Below the pieces are notes generated by a model. That model was given only the letters and a program-made list of their open reading frames with translations. It searched no databases and was not told where the DNA came from. From Rouxiella sp. WC2420 (lineage in GTDB: Bacteria > Pseudomonadota > Gammaproteobacteria > Enterobacterales > Enterobacteriaceae): a DNA stretch of 64,000 nt. The stretch lies in contig NZ_CP165628.1 of assembly GCF_041200025.1 (NCBI RefSeq), forward strand, positions 558,001 to 622,000. Direction: 5' to 3'. Positions 31,522 through 42,599 of this stretch are shown piece by piece. Within the stretch, counting starts at the first letter, position 1. Every line of letters starts with the position of its first letter. A program made the position numbers and the translations under genes.

Positions 31522-31552
31522 ACAGTCTCCCGGTATTTCTGCCGGGGGCTGT
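31522..31552 (+). terminator. Hairpin after pnp
   Basis: ACAG and CCCGG pair with CCGGG and CTGT across 31522-31552 with one bulge. No T-run follows, so read-through into nlpI is likely. Confidence 0.5.
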
Positions 31553-31634
31553 TCGTATCATGAGTGCAGGAAGCACTTATGCTAAGCAAGCGGATAACAG
31601 GAAGTTTGTCCAATGTTTGTCTTCGGGAGTTGAA

Positions 31635-32519
31635 ATGAAGCCTTTCTTGCGCTGTTGTTATGTTGCGACAACACTTTTGTTGGCAGGATGCAGCAACCAT
31701 GACTGGCGCAAAAACGAGGTGCTGGCGATCCCGCTGCAGCCAACTTTGCAGCAGGAAGTTATCCTGGCTCGAATGGAACAAATACTTGCCAGCCGTTCAT
31801 TAACAGATGATGAGCGCGCACAGCTATTATATGAGCGCGGTGTGCTGTATGATAGTCTTGGGCTAAGAGCACTGGCGCGAAATGATTTTTCACAAGCGCT
31901 GTCTATTCGTCCTGATATGCCAGAAGTTTTTAACTACCTGGGGATTTACCTAACGCAGGCCGGCAACTACGATGCCGCCTATGAAGCGTTTGATTCTGTA
32001 CTAGAGCTTGATCCAACTTACAATTACGCGCGTTTAAATCGCGGTATCGCCCTGTATTACGGTGGCAGATATCCGCTAGCGCAGGATGATTTGCAGGCGT
32101 TTTATCGAGACGATCCAAATGATCCCTTCCGTTCGTTATGGCTATATCTTGTGGAAAGAGAAATCAATCCCAAGAATGCCGAAGTAGCGCTCCAGCAGCG
32201 TTATGACAAAGCGGACAGAGGGCAATGGGGATGGAATATCGTCGAATTCTACCTTGGCAAAATCAGCGAATCCACGCTGATGGACCGCCTGAAGGCAGAA
32301 GCAACGGATAACACTTCGCTCGCTGAGCATCTCAGTGAAACTGACTTCTATTTAGGTAAGCATTACCTAAGTCTGGGGGACAAGGACAGCGCTTCTGCTC
32401 TGTTCAAACTGACGGTAGCTAACAATGTCCACAACTTTGTTGAGCACCGCTATGCATTGTTGGAATTGGCGCTATTGGGCCAAGAGCAAGACGACCTATC
32501 AGAATCGGACCAGCAATAG
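31635..32519 (+). CDS. nlpI: Lipoprotein NlpI
   Basis: Outer-membrane-anchored TPR adaptor that delivers the murein endopeptidase MepS to the protease Prc and scaffolds other hydrolases. The 294-residue precursor has a lipoprotein signal with lipobox LLAGC and acylated C19 followed by Ser, which favours outer-membrane sorting. TPR motifs include [48 protein letters not shown] and [27 protein letters not shown] at 31625-31629 supports ATG 31635; an upstream ATG at 31560 would spoil the signal peptide. The length is identical to E. coli. Confidence 0.96.
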   Translation: MKPFLRCCYVATTLLLAGCSNHDWRKNEVLAIPLQPTLQQEVILARMEQILASRSLTDDERAQLLYERGVLYDSLGLRALARNDFSQALSIRPDMPEVFNYLGIYLTQAGNYDAAYEAFDSVLELDPTYNYARLNRGIALYYGGRYPLAQDDLQAFYRDDPNDPFRSLWLYLVEREINPKNAEVALQQRYDKADRGQWGWNIVEFYLGKISESTLMDRLKAEATDNTSLAEHLSETDFYLGKHYLSLGDKDSASALFKLTVANNVHNFVEHRYALLELALLGQEQDDLSESDQQ

Positions 32520-32704
32520 CTGACGACACTAATCAGCCTGATTAACCATGGCCTATGCCATTTTTAATCGCCTTAACGGGCGAGGGTTGCTTTGTTCGTT
32601 TTATAAACTAATTTGAGCCGGTTCACACTTTTCAATGAAAATGACTGAAAATTTTCTCGACGAGTTATGTAGACTGGCTGCCATTATTAATGAGGCACGT
32701 GTAC

Positions 32705-34651
32705 ATGACTACTGAGCTTGAAACCTCTTTTGCTGACCTGGGGCTGTCTGCTCCGATCATTTCTGCCCTTACCGATCTGGGTTACGAAAAACCATCACCG
32801 ATCCAGGCTGAGTGTATTCCTCACCTGTTGAGCGGCCGTGACGTTCTGGGTATGGCTCAGACCGGTAGCGGTAAAACTGCAGCATTCTCGCTGCCACTGT
32901 TGCACAACATTGATGCTTCTTTGAAAGCACCACAAATTCTTGTTTTGGCACCAACCCGCGAACTGGCGGTTCAGGTTGCTGAGGCGATGACCGATTTCTC
33001 TAAACACATGCACGGCGTGAACGTTGTTGCACTATACGGCGGCCAACGTTATGACGTGCAGCTGCGCGCTCTGCGTCAGGGTCCACAGGTCGTTGTGGGT
33101 ACTCCTGGTCGTCTGCTTGACCACCTGAAACGTGGCACTCTGAACCTCTCTAACCTGAGCGGCCTGGTGCTCGACGAAGCCGATGAAATGCTGCGTATGG
33201 GCTTCATCGAAGACGTAGAAACTATCATGGCGCAGATCCCGGCTGAACATCAGACCGCGCTGTTCTCTGCAACCATGCCAGAAGCGATTCGTCGTATTAC
33301 TCGTCGCTTCATGAAAGATCCACAGGAAGTTCGCATCCAGTCGAGCATCACTACTCGCCCTGACATCAGCCAGAGTTACTGGACTGTACACGGTATGCGT
33401 AAGAACGAAGCACTGGTTCGATTCCTGGAAGCAGAAGATTTTGACGCAGCTATCATCTTTGTTCGCACCAAAAACGCAACTCTGGAAGTAGCTGAAGCGC
33501 TGGAGCGTAGTGGTTATAGCTCTGCAGCACTGAACGGCGACATGAACCAGGCTCTGCGTGAGCAGACTCTGGAACGTCTGAAAGATGGCCGTCTGGATAT
33601 TCTGATTGCAACCGACGTGGCAGCACGTGGTCTGGACGTTGAACGTATCAGCCTGGTTGTTAACTACGATATCCCAATGGATTCAGAATCTTACGTTCAC
33701 CGTATCGGCCGTACCGGCCGTGCAGGCCGTGCTGGTCGCGCTTTGCTGTTCGTAGAGAACCGCGAACGTCGCCTGCTGCGCAACGTAGAACGCACCATGA
33801 AGCTGACTATTCCAGAAGTGGAATTGCCAACTGCAGAAGTGCTGGGTCAACGCCGTCTGGCCAAGTTTGCCGCTAAAGTTCAGCAGCAGCTTGAAAGCAG
33901 CGATTTGGATCAGTACCGTGCGCTGTTGGCTCAACTGCAACCTGCAGAAGAGTTGGATGTTGAGACTCTGGCCGCAGCACTGCTGAAAATGGCTCAGGGC
34001 GAACGTCCTCTGATTGTTGCCGCTGACCCAATCTTCAAAAGCCGTCCACCGCGTCGCGAATTTGAAGATCGTGCTGACCGTGGTGATCGCTCGGCTCGTG
34101 GTGACCGTCCTGCTCGCGGCGACCGCCCGGCACGTGATGGCGATCGTCCTGCGCGTGATGGCGCTCCACGTCGTGAACGTCGTGACGCTGGCGAAATGGA
34201 ACTTTACCGCATTGAAGTTGGCCGTGATGATGGTGTTGAAGTTCGTCACATCGTTGGCGCTATCGCTAACGAAGGCGATATCAGCAGCCGTTACATCGGT
34301 AACATCAAGCTGTTCGGTACCCACTCAACTATCGAGCTGCCTAAAGGTATGCCGGGCGAAATTCTGTCTCATTTCACCCGTACCCGTATCCTGAACAAGC
34401 CGATGAACATGCAGTTGATGGGCGATGCAGTACCACAATCCGATCGTCGTGAGCGTCCAGCCGGTGCTGGAGGTGAGCGTCGCGGTAACGGTGCTCCGCG
34501 TTCTTTCAGCGGTGATCGTCGTGAAGGTGGAGCAGGTGCTGGCGCAGGCCGTGGCCGTCCATTTAACGGTGAGCGTCGTGAAGGCGGTAACTCGGCAGCG
34601 GGCGATCGTCGTCCACCAAGCCGTACCCCACGTCGCACTACCGACGCATAA
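32705..34651 (+). CDS. deaD: DEAD-box ATP-dependent RNA helicase DeaD (CsdA)
   Basis: Cold-shock RNA helicase for 50S assembly and mRNA decay. The 648 residues have the Q motif ([11 protein letters not shown]), motif [16 protein letters not shown] and [11 protein letters not shown]. They are followed by a dimerisation region, an RGD/GDRPAR-repeat linker, an RNA-binding domain ([23 protein letters not shown]) and a Gly/Arg-rich tail. The linker repeats GDRPAR three times, richer than in E. coli. The start is ATG 32705 with GAGG nine bases upstream; the ATG at 32690 sits on that site. A long leader precedes it. The terminator is at 34688-34716. Confidence 0.96.
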   Translation: MTTELETSFADLGLSAPIISALTDLGYEKPSPIQAECIPHLLSGRDVLGMAQTGSGKTAAFSLPLLHNIDASLKAPQILVLAPTRELAVQVAEAMTDFSKHMHGVNVVALYGGQRYDVQLRALRQGPQVVVGTPGRLLDHLKRGTLNLSNLSGLVLDEADEMLRMGFIEDVETIMAQIPAEHQTALFSATMPEAIRRITRRFMKDPQEVRIQSSITTRPDISQSYWTVHGMRKNEALVRFLEAEDFDAAIIFVRTKNATLEVAEALERSGYSSAALNGDMNQALREQTLERLKDGRLDILIATDVAARGLDVERISLVVNYDIPMDSESYVHRIGRTGRAGRAGRALLFVENRERRLLRNVERTMKLTIPEVELPTAEVLGQRRLAKFAAKVQQQLESSDLDQYRALLAQLQPAEELDVETLAAALLKMAQGERPLIVAADPIFKSRPPRREFEDRADRGDRSARGDRPARGDRPARDGDRPARDGAPRRERRDAGEMELYRIEVGRDDGVEVRHIVGAIANEGDISSRYIGNIKLFGTHSTIELPKGMPGEILSHFTRTRILNKPMNMQLMGDAVPQSDRRERPAGAGGERRGNGAPRSFSGDRREGGAGAGAGRGRPFNGERREGGNSAAGDRRPPSRTPRRTTDA

Positions 34652-34687
34652 TCTATCTGGCCGCGAGGCGTGTGATAGATGAGCAAT

Positions 34688-34716
34688 AAAAAACCAGCCT
34701 TCGGGCTGGTTTTTTT
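34688..34716. terminator. Bidirectional terminator between deaD and yhbW
   Basis: 12-bp stem AAAAAACCAGCC (34688-34699) and GGCTGGTTTTTT (34704-34715) with TTCG loop; T-tracts on both strands. Confidence 0.95.
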
Positions 34717-34737
34717 ATACGCTGAAAACGGCAACGT

Positions 34738-35787
<1,050 letters not shown>

Positions 35788-35996
35788 CTTGTAATCTCTG
35801 ACGAAAGTTAAATCTTTGCCAGCTAATGATAAAAATCAGTATTAATCATTTGTTGCCGCCTGAATACGCTATTTGAGCGGTAGATCGTTCTAAATGGGCG
35901 AATTCTGTAGTAACCATGCACAATTCAATGCCTTATCGACTACTATATTATGTGCTAAAAATAGACACATTAAATAGGTTAAAAGGTAAGAGAAAG

Positions 35997-36974
35997 ATGA
36001 ATAAAAGAGTCCTGCTCACGTTACTTTTGGTCGCTGTTGTTATCTCTCTTGCCGTATTGTTTCGCGCCAGTAATCAGTCTTTATTATTGCAGGGTGAGGT
36101 CGATGCCCCTGAGGTGATCGTCGCGTCGAAAGCCAAAGGCAGAATTATAGAGCGTCACGTGCAGCGCGGGGATGATGTTAAAACCGGGCAGTTGCTGATT
36201 ACTCTCGACAGCCCAGAGCTGATGGCCCAGTTGCGATCCCTGCAGGCCTCGCGCGATCAGGCCAAGGCTCAGTTGGATCTCTCGTTGAACGGAACGCGTG
36301 AGGAGAGCATTCGTAATCTGAAAGCTACGCTGGCCCAGTCGCAGGCGGCGTATGTAAACGCTCGTGATCTGTATAATCGAAATGCGAGTATTGCCGCTAA
36401 AGGCTATATTTCGGCTTCTGATCTGGAAGACTCGCGTGAATCTCGCGACAGTGCCTTCCAACAGGTCCAGGTCGCCAAAGCAAATCTCGATGAAGGGCTT
36501 AACGGCGACCGTATTGAGCAGCGCGATGTCTATGCCGCCGAGCTGCGCGTCGCTGAAGAAAATCTGCTGGAACTGAAAGCGCAAACCGACGATCTGCAAG
36601 TCAAGGCACCGGTTGACGGAGAAGTGGGGCCGATTCCAACCGAAGTCGGCGAACTAGAAAGCGCAGATAGCCCGCTACTGACTCTGGTGCAGCTGCCGCT
36701 TGCCTATTTTGTCTTTAATATGCGTGAAGATATCGTGGCTGGCATCCGTAAGGGGGACAAAATTACCCTGCGAGTGCCGGGTATTGGCAACAAAGAGGTG
36801 CAGGCCGAAATCCGCTACATTGCGCCCCTCGGAGACTACGCGACTAAACGGGCAACACGTGCAACCGGTGATTTCGATTTAAAAACTTTTGAGGTCAGGC
36901 TCTATCCGCTGCAGCCCGTTGCAGGGTTACGGCAGGGCATGAGTGCGCTGTGGCTGTGGAAAGCGAGCCACTAA
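35997..36974 (+). CDS. HlyD-family periplasmic adaptor (membrane fusion protein)
   Basis: 325-residue protein with one N-terminal membrane segment (about 5-23). A biotinyl-lipoyl-like hairpin (VIVASKAKGRIIERHVQRGDDVKTGQLLITLDS) and a long alpha-helical coiled hairpin (about 85-185, rich in Ala, Gln and Glu) follow. The second lipoyl half (LQVKAPVDGEVGPIPTEVGELES) and a beta-barrel domain complete the protein. This is the layout of HlyD/YhiI-type adaptors of exporters. The frame opens at 35916, but ATG 35997 begins directly before the membrane segment. TAATG overlap with the next gene shows a translationally coupled operon with two ABC-2 permeases. Substrate unknown. Confidence 0.85.
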   Translation: MNKRVLLTLLLVAVVISLAVLFRASNQSLLLQGEVDAPEVIVASKAKGRIIERHVQRGDDVKTGQLLITLDSPELMAQLRSLQASRDQAKAQLDLSLNGTREESIRNLKATLAQSQAAYVNARDLYNRNASIAAKGYISASDLEDSRESRDSAFQQVQVAKANLDEGLNGDRIEQRDVYAAELRVAEENLLELKAQTDDLQVKAPVDGEVGPIPTEVGELESADSPLLTLVQLPLAYFVFNMREDIVAGIRKGDKITLRVPGIGNKEVQAEIRYIAPLGDYATKRATRATGDFDLKTFEVRLYPLQPVAGLRQGMSALWLWKASH

Positions 36975-38134
36975 TGGCCCACGCAATTCATCGAGCCAAA
37001 GCCGCATGGCGCTGTTTCAGTCGTTCATTCAACCGTGAGGCTAACCACGCATTTCGACAGCCGGTGATCCACTGGTTGTGCTGGTGTTTTCCGCTGATCC
37101 TGTTTGCGCTGATAGCCAGCAACTTCTCCGAAGGTACGCTGCTGGATTTGCCGGTTTCAGTGGTCGATAACGACCACAGTAAACTCTCCAAAGAACTGAC
37201 CCGTAAGCTGGATGCTGGTTCGCACGCTCACGTTGAAGCCTACGCCGGAGGTTTACCAGAAGCCGAGCATCGCCTGCGCACTGCTCAAGACTACGCGTTG
37301 CTCTACATTCCCCCACGTTTCGAGGCCGATGTGCTGGCCGGTCGTCAGCCAAGTGTCGTGCTGTATTACAATGCTTTATTTTATGGCGCGGGCCTCTATT
37401 CGACGCAGGATTTCAGTGGACTAATAACCGAACTGAACACCAGCTATCGCAGCATCATCGCCGCCGAGATTGGTAAAACCGTGCCGTCTATGGCCAGCGT
37501 CGATCTCTCATATGGCAGTTTGTTTAACGCCAGCGGTAGCTACATTTACTATCAACAGTTCGCCGCAACCATTCATCTGCTGCAACTTTTTACCGTCACC
37601 TGCATGATTTATGTCATGGCTCGCAGCCAGCCGCTAATTGCCGCGCCATCATTTACCTTCGGGCTGCTGGGCAAACTTGCGCCTTATACACTGTGCTTTA
37701 CGGCATTGTTGATGGTAGAAATTGCCTTACTGGTCGGAGTGTTTGATGCGCGTGTTAGCGGTAATCCGCTGGATATGCTGGTCATCGCCTTCTTTTACGT
37801 TATCTCCGCACAAAGCCTCGGATTGCTGCTGTTTACTTTTACCAGCACCACCATTACTGCCTATACGATGATGGCTATCTTCGTTGGCCTGGCGCTGACC
37901 TTTTCTGGTATGGCGGTGCCTGAACTGTCGATGCCGTTGCCTGCACGAATCATTTCTGAAATCGAGCCATTAACTCATGCACTCAACGCCATGTTTGACG
38001 TTTTTCTGCGCCAGGTTCCCAGCGGCCAGATTTTAAGTGTCTGCGCTATTTTGCTGGTCTACCCGCTAATTACCGGGCTGTTAGTGCATAAAAAGCTCTA
38101 TATGCGTTTGAAAAAACAGGAGCCAGGGAAATGA
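36974..38134 (+). CDS. ABC-2 type transporter permease, first of pair
   Basis: 386-residue membrane protein of the ABC-2 family (YhhJ-like). An N-terminal membrane segment (about 35-53) is followed by a large periplasmic domain starting DLPVSVVDNDHSKLSKELTRKLDA and five membrane segments in the C-terminal half, ending with a basic tail. The ATG overlaps the adaptor stop (TAATG at 36972-36976). In-frame ATG 36950 lies inside the adaptor and is unlikely. Together with the next permease it would form the membrane part of an exporter. No ATP-binding subunit is encoded in the operon, in contrast to E. coli yhiI-rbbA-yhhJ. Confidence 0.82.
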   Translation: MAHAIHRAKAAWRCFSRSFNREANHAFRQPVIHWLCWCFPLILFALIASNFSEGTLLDLPVSVVDNDHSKLSKELTRKLDAGSHAHVEAYAGGLPEAEHRLRTAQDYALLYIPPRFEADVLAGRQPSVVLYYNALFYGAGLYSTQDFSGLITELNTSYRSIIAAEIGKTVPSMASVDLSYGSLFNASGSYIYYQQFAATIHLLQLFTVTCMIYVMARSQPLIAAPSFTFGLLGKLAPYTLCFTALLMVEIALLVGVFDARVSGNPLDMLVIAFFYVISAQSLGLLLFTFTSTTITAYTMMAIFVGLALTFSGMAVPELSMPLPARIISEIEPLTHALNAMFDVFLRQVPSGQILSVCAILLVYPLITGLLVHKKLYMRLKKQEPGK

Positions 38135-39300
38135 CGTGTAGCGAAGGATTTTCTATCTACTGGCATACCTTCACACATACCCTGCACGGAATGCTCGAGA
38201 AGCCGATGTGGATGATGCTGCTGGTTTCGCTTTGCCTGATGAGCACAGTTTATGCCAATCGCACGGTATGGGATCTCCCGGTCGCGGTGATTGACCAAGA
38301 TCACAGCAGTGCCAGCCGTTTACTGACCCGCGATCTTGATGCCACCTCAAAGATCACGACTGTAGCTTACGATAGCATTCCCGCAGCGCGCCGTGATCTA
38401 GGTGAGCGCAAGCTGTTTGCCGTGGTGATCATGCCTATCGATCTCGAGAAGAAGATTCTGGCGGGCGAAGATATTGTGATACCCGTTTATGGTGACGCCA
38501 CCAATCGACTGGCTAACGGGCAGATCCAGCAGGACGTGGTGGCCGCCTATCAAAGTCTGCTGTCGCAATATAATACCCAAACGTTGCTGGCCAGCGGATT
38601 CAGTACCCGACAGGCCAACGTGCTACTGCAACCCATGGTTGGCCAGACGTTAGACCTGTTTAATCCGGGGATCAGCTTTGCGGCGATCATTTTCCCCGGG
38701 CTGTTGGTGATGCTGTTGCAGCACTCGCTGCTGATCGCCAGCGTCAGGGTCAACATCACCATGAAAAGCGCGCCAGAGGGCAAACCGGCACTACCGGCAT
38801 TTTTCGGAGCTCTGTCGGCATTAGTACCCATTTGGCTATTTCTGTCGATCGTGCTGTTCGTCTTGTGGCCGTGGATGCTGGGATATCGGCAAACTGCCAG
38901 CATCCCAGAAATTATCGCGCTGACTTTTCCATTTGTACTGGCAGTACTCGGGGTAGGCAAGTTTGTGACTGAATGCCTGCGCTCGGTTGAAATGATCTAC
39001 CTGACGCTGTCATTTATTACCATGCCGGTATTTTATCTTTCCGGTACTATTTGGCCGCTGCAGGCCCAGCCCGGCTGGGTGCGCGTGGTGTCATCATTAC
39101 TGCCATCGACATGGGCGACCAAGGCAATAGCGGGGGTCAATCAGATGGGGTTACCGTTTAGCGAAGTTGGTGGCGATGTCATTGTGCTGCTGGTGCTGTG
39201 CATTGGATACACGCTGGCGGGGATCGGTCTGGGTATCCTGCGTGACAGCGGTAAATTACATTCGCTACTGCATCGTAAAAAACCGCTGAAAAATGATTAA
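38131..39300 (+). CDS. ABC-2 type transporter permease, second of pair
   Basis: 389 residues with the same layout as its upstream neighbour. A first membrane segment near 25-42 is followed by a periplasmic domain opening with DLPVAVIDQDHSSASRLLTRDLDA, clearly related to the corresponding stretch of the first permease. Five C-terminal membrane segments follow, with TMPVFYLSGTIWPLQ between two of them, and a basic end HRKKPLKND. The start overlaps the previous stop by four bases (ATGA). The two genes look like an ancient duplication that now probably forms a heterodimer. It is the last gene of the operon; ubiV is convergent. Confidence 0.82.
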   Translation: MTCSEGFSIYWHTFTHTLHGMLEKPMWMMLLVSLCLMSTVYANRTVWDLPVAVIDQDHSSASRLLTRDLDATSKITTVAYDSIPAARRDLGERKLFAVVIMPIDLEKKILAGEDIVIPVYGDATNRLANGQIQQDVVAAYQSLLSQYNTQTLLASGFSTRQANVLLQPMVGQTLDLFNPGISFAAIIFPGLLVMLLQHSLLIASVRVNITMKSAPEGKPALPAFFGALSALVPIWLFLSIVLFVLWPWMLGYRQTASIPEIIALTFPFVLAVLGVGKFVTECLRSVEMIYLTLSFITMPVFYLSGTIWPLQAQPGWVRVVSSLLPSTWATKAIAGVNQMGLPFSEVGGDVIVLLVLCIGYTLAGIGLGILRDSGKLHSLLHRKKPLKND

Positions 39301-39331
39301 CGTTACACCGGCTTAAAGCGGACAGTCGCAT

Positions 39332-40210
39332 CTACTGCGACAGCGACAGCCCGGCAATGTTTTGCCAATAGCCGTTGCAGTCCAGATCCGAAGTCAGCGG
39401 CAAAGGATGCAGACCGTGCTCATTGGCGCGAAAATCAGCCAGTACCTCGAGCGTGTTTAATCCCAACGGTGAAAGCCTGACAATATCCACCAGCCCTTGC
39501 ATCGTCAGCTGATCGTTGCCGAGGTTATAGCAGGATCCACTCTGCGTCTGGATGCCGTTAAGCACAAACACCGACTGATTTTCTTGAGATAATACCTTTC
39601 TGCCCAGCGGATAGTTTATGCAGCAGGTCTCACAGTCATCCTTGGCGCGATTTTCAGCGCGAGCAGTAAAGCAGCGCGCCGAGTAGGCCAGCGGCAAATG
39701 GCCGTAAGCCAACACTTCAATTTCAAATTTGTCGCGAATGCCGAGTTCCTGACATTGGCTCAACACCTGAGCCAGCCAGTCTCGGGAAAGCTCTACCGGC
39801 ATACACCAGCGAGTCATCCCTTGTTTGAGCAAAATGTTTAGAGTAACGGCGTTATAACAGTTGAGCGCGTGGCCTGCGACAAACGGCAGCCTGCGTTCTG
39901 CCAGCATATTAACGGTGCCGATATCATTGGCCTCAACCAAAAAATCACCGTTTTCGACATAGCGCTTGAGCTCGGTCAGCTCAGAAGGGGCCTGTAACAG
40001 CGCCAGTGTTGAAATCACCACCTGCTTGCCACTGCCGTTCAGCTGTTTAGCCAAATTCAACCAGTCAGCGACCTTCATTTCTCGCCGCTTGCTACAGACG
40101 TTCTCGCCAAGATAAATAATATCCGCAGCGCTGTTTATTGCTGCCTGATAAAACGCCTCAACTTCAGTTTTTGACCAGTAATAAAGCAGGGCACCTAATG
40201 AGTATTTCAT
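39332..40210 (-). CDS. ubiV: O2-independent ubiquinone hydroxylation protein UbiV (YhbV, U32 family)
   Basis: Forms a heterodimer with UbiU that hydroxylates ubiquinone precursors without oxygen. The 292-residue U32-peptidase-like protein carries the four iron-sulfur ligands of E. coli UbiV at the same positions, C39 ([10 protein letters not shown]), C180 (YSARCFTA), C193 and C197 ([13 protein letters not shown]). It lies 13 bases after ubiU on the minus strand, one operon. It is convergent with the exporter operon. The AGG at the end of ubiU's intergenic gap serves as a weak ribosome binding site for ATG 40210. Confidence 0.95.
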   Translation of the reverse strand: MKYSLGALLYYWSKTEVEAFYQAAINSAADIIYLGENVCSKRREMKVADWLNLAKQLNGSGKQVVISTLALLQAPSELTELKRYVENGDFLVEANDIGTVNMLAERRLPFVAGHALNCYNAVTLNILLKQGMTRWCMPVELSRDWLAQVLSQCQELGIRDKFEIEVLAYGHLPLAYSARCFTARAENRAKDDCETCCINYPLGRKVLSQENQSVFVLNGIQTQSGSCYNLGNDQLTMQGLVDIVRLSPLGLNTLEVLADFRANEHGLHPLPLTSDLDCNGYWQNIAGLSLSQ

Positions 40211-40223
40211 GATTTTACCTTAA

Positions 40224-41219
40224 TTACTGCCATTCTCGATGATAGGCACCGAGCGTGGTCTGCGTGCCTTCGGCCAGCGATCCCAGCTCGTTGACCCAGC
40301 TTTTTTCTGTGATAAATTTCTGAGGATCACGCTGGCAGCGGTCAATGGCGGCACGCCAAATGCGTGTCACCTGGCTAACATAGGCAGGACTGCGCTGGCG
40401 TCCTTCAATTTTCACCGACACCACGTTGGCGGCAAATAACTCAGGCAATAATTCCAGAGTATTCAGACTAGTAGGCTCTTCCAGTGCGTGATAACGCACG
40501 CCATCAACCAGATAACGGCCTTTGCACAAAGTGGGATAACCGGCGTTTTCATTCGGCGCGTAGCGGTCAATCAGCACATCGTTAAGCCGCGACTCCATGC
40601 CCGCAGGGGTCTGCTGCCAACGCACAAATCGAGCCGGTGAACAGGCGCCGGCAGTATTTGGCGATTCACCCGTTAGATAGGAAGACAGGTAACAACGCCC
40701 CTCGGCCATGATGCACAAACTGCCGAAGGCAAACACCTCAAGCGGCACGCAAGTGCTGCGGGAAAGCTGGCGTACCTGATGCATCGATAGCACGCGCGGC
40801 AACACCACGCGGGCAACATCGAAGTTATTTTTATAGAAAGCGATCGCCTGCTGATTAGTGGCCGATGCCTGTACCGAAACGTGGCGCTCAATGTCCGGGT
40901 ATCGCGCGGCGGCATATTCCAGCATTGCCAGGTCAGCCAGAATCAACGCGTCTGCGCCTTGTTGAGCTGCCATATCCACCGCGCGCTCCCAGCGTTGATA
41001 ACCCGCAGGATGCGCAAAGGTATTAATGGCAACATGAAGCTTTCTATGGCGGCGGTGTGCGTATTCTGCTGCCTCATGCAGCTTTTTCTCAGTAAAATTG
41101 AGACCGGCAAAGTGTCGGGCATTGGTATCATCTTTCAGGCCGATATAGACCGCATCTGCACCGTTATCTATGGCTGCTTTTAGTGCGGGCAAATTTCCCG
41201 CCGGGCAAAGTAGCTCCAT
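40224..41219 (-). CDS. ubiU: O2-independent ubiquinone hydroxylation protein UbiU (YhbU, U32 family)
   Basis: Partner of UbiV in anaerobic ubiquinone synthesis. The 331 residues from ATG 41219 begin MELLCPAGNLPALKAAIDNGAD, and the 4Fe-4S ligands C169, C176, C193 and C232 fall at the E. coli positions (SLCIMAEGRCYLSS, AGACSPARF, TLCKGRYL). AGGAG lies six bases upstream of ATG 41219. The frame is open much further (to 41531), but that extension has no resemblance to the family. Divergent from ubiT across 266 bases; E. coli ubiUV and ubiT are Fnr-linked, although I found no full Fnr palindrome here. Confidence 0.95.
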   Translation of the reverse strand: MELLCPAGNLPALKAAIDNGADAVYIGLKDDTNARHFAGLNFTEKKLHEAAEYAHRRHRKLHVAINTFAHPAGYQRWERAVDMAAQQGADALILADLAMLEYAAARYPDIERHVSVQASATNQQAIAFYKNNFDVARVVLPRVLSMHQVRQLSRSTCVPLEVFAFGSLCIMAEGRCYLSSYLTGESPNTAGACSPARFVRWQQTPAGMESRLNDVLIDRYAPNENAGYPTLCKGRYLVDGVRYHALEEPTSLNTLELLPELFAANVVSVKIEGRQRSPAYVSQVTRIWRAAIDRCQRDPQKFITEKSWVNELGSLAEGTQTTLGAYHREWQ

Positions 41220-41485
41220 GGTCTTCTCCTGCTTCACCCGCGATATGCGGCTAAAATCGACCTTCATTTTAGAGAAGCCTTGGTAGCAATATTTTGATTT
41301 AAGGCAGCTTATTATCTTTTGAATGAATGTGTCTTTAGGCAGAGGTTGTGTATGGGGTATTTCTGGTGCACTATTTTTACAGGAGAATATTGATGCAGAC
41401 CGCGGTGGATAATTTCCTTTATGGCAAAATAGGCTGTATTTAGTCCAATATGTCCACAAGCCAGTCATCTTAAGGAGAAGTGCCA

Positions 41486-42052
41486 GTGTTGCAAAAATTA
41501 CGAGCACAGGTGGTGAGTCAGGGGCCGTCATTGTTAAGTGTACCGCTGAGATTTACCCCTTTCGCCCTGAAACGGCAGCTTTTAGAGCAGGTGCTTGGCT
41601 GGCAATTTCGACAGGCGCTTGCCGACGGCGATCTCGCCTTTTTAGAGGGGCGCTGGCTAGGCATCGAGATAAGCGATCTTTCGCTGTACTGGCTTATGAC
41701 CGTTGAGAACGGCAAGTTGCGCGTTTGCGAGCAGGGTGAGGCCGACGTAAGCTTTATTGGCAATGCGAATGACCTGTTACTGGTCGCCGCCCGTAAAGAA
41801 GATCCTGACACGCTGTTTTTCAAAAGGCGTTTACGTATTGAAGGAGACACTGAATTGGGCCTGAACGTAAAAAATCTGATGGATTCCATTGAGCCTGAAA
41901 ACATGCCTGTTTTATTGCGAGAGGGGCTTAATCGCCTTGCAGCCTTTATTTATGCAGCAAATAGCGAAACAGCAAATAGTGCAGCTAGACATTGTAAAGC
42001 TGACAGACAAGAGGACGGCGAGTCATTCTCTCCGGCAGCCATATCATGTTAA
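41486..42052 (+). CDS. ubiT: Anaerobic ubiquinone biosynthesis accessory factor UbiT (YhbT, SCP2 domain)
   Basis: Lipid-binding SCP2-fold protein needed with UbiUV for O2-independent ubiquinone synthesis. The sequence includes QGPSLLSVPLRFTPFALKRQLLEQVLGWQFRQAL, EGRWLGIEI and KEDPDTLFFKRRLRIEGDTELGLNVKNLMD, matching E. coli YhbT. GTG 41486 gives MLQKLR, like the E. coli start, with AAGGAG eight bases before it; the in-frame GTG at 41480 is too close to that site. The length is 188 residues. The C-terminal tail is polar and variable. It overlaps yhbS by seven bases. Confidence 0.92.
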   Translation: MLQKLRAQVVSQGPSLLSVPLRFTPFALKRQLLEQVLGWQFRQALADGDLAFLEGRWLGIEISDLSLYWLMTVENGKLRVCEQGEADVSFIGNANDLLLVAARKEDPDTLFFKRRLRIEGDTELGLNVKNLMDSIEPENMPVLLREGLNRLAAFIYAANSETANSAARHCKADRQEDGESFSPAAISC

Positions 42053-42549
42053 TCAGAGTCGAAATACCTGTTGATGCCGCAGGCATTGATAATTTACTGC
42101 GCCAGGCTTTTGGCCGCGATGGCGAGGCGGATTTGGTCCAGCGCCTGCGTGAAGATGGCTTGCTTACTCTTGGCGTGGTGGCTACCGATGATGAAGGCGG
42201 TGTCGTGGGTTACGCTGCTTTCACCCCGGTCGATGTGCATGGCGAAGATCGTCAGTGGGTCGGGCTGGGGCCACTGGCGGTAGATGAATCATTGCGCCGG
42301 CAAGGAATTGGCGAAAAGCTGATTTACGAAGGTCTGGATTCTCTCAATGAATTTGGCTATGCGGCGGTCGTCGTGTTGGGTGATCCAGAATACTACGGGC
42401 GCTTCGGTTTCAAGCGTGCTGCATCACACAATTTACATTGTAAATGGCCGGACACTGAGCAGCATTTTCAACTGTATGTTTTAGCTGATAATGCCTTGGA
42501 AGGTGCTAATGGGCTGGTGGAATATCCTCCACATTTTGACCACATTTAA
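42046..42549 (+). CDS. yhbS: GNAT-family N-acetyltransferase YhbS
   Basis: 167-residue GNAT protein with the acetyl-CoA loop LRRQGIGEKLIYEGL (motif Q/RxxGxG/A) preceded by WVGLGPLAVDE. The second half is VVLGDPEYYGRFGFKRA, characteristic of YhbS. The substrate is not certain in E. coli. It overlaps the end of ubiT by seven bases, so it is translationally coupled; the same gene pair exists in E. coli. A terminator follows at 42571-42599. Confidence 0.92.
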   Translation: MLIRVEIPVDAAGIDNLLRQAFGRDGEADLVQRLREDGLLTLGVVATDDEGGVVGYAAFTPVDVHGEDRQWVGLGPLAVDESLRRQGIGEKLIYEGLDSLNEFGYAAVVVLGDPEYYGRFGFKRAASHNLHCKWPDTEQHFQLYVLADNALEGANGLVEYPPHFDHI

Positions 42550-42570
42550 GTCTTAATATCTTTTCCAATA

Positions 42571-42599
42571 AGCCGACGTTCTTACGTTGGCTTTTTTTT
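42571..42599 (+). terminator. Intrinsic terminator of ubiT-yhbS
   Basis: AGCCGACG (42571-42578) and CGTTGGCT (42585-42592), 8 bp with one G-T pair, followed by eight T. Confidence 0.92.

Noticed and set aside
41280-41460. Possible Fnr site between ubiU and ubiT
   Set aside because: Only TTGAT half-sites are seen (in TTTTGATTTAAGG and ATATTGATGC); the ATCAA halves are absent at the required spacing.
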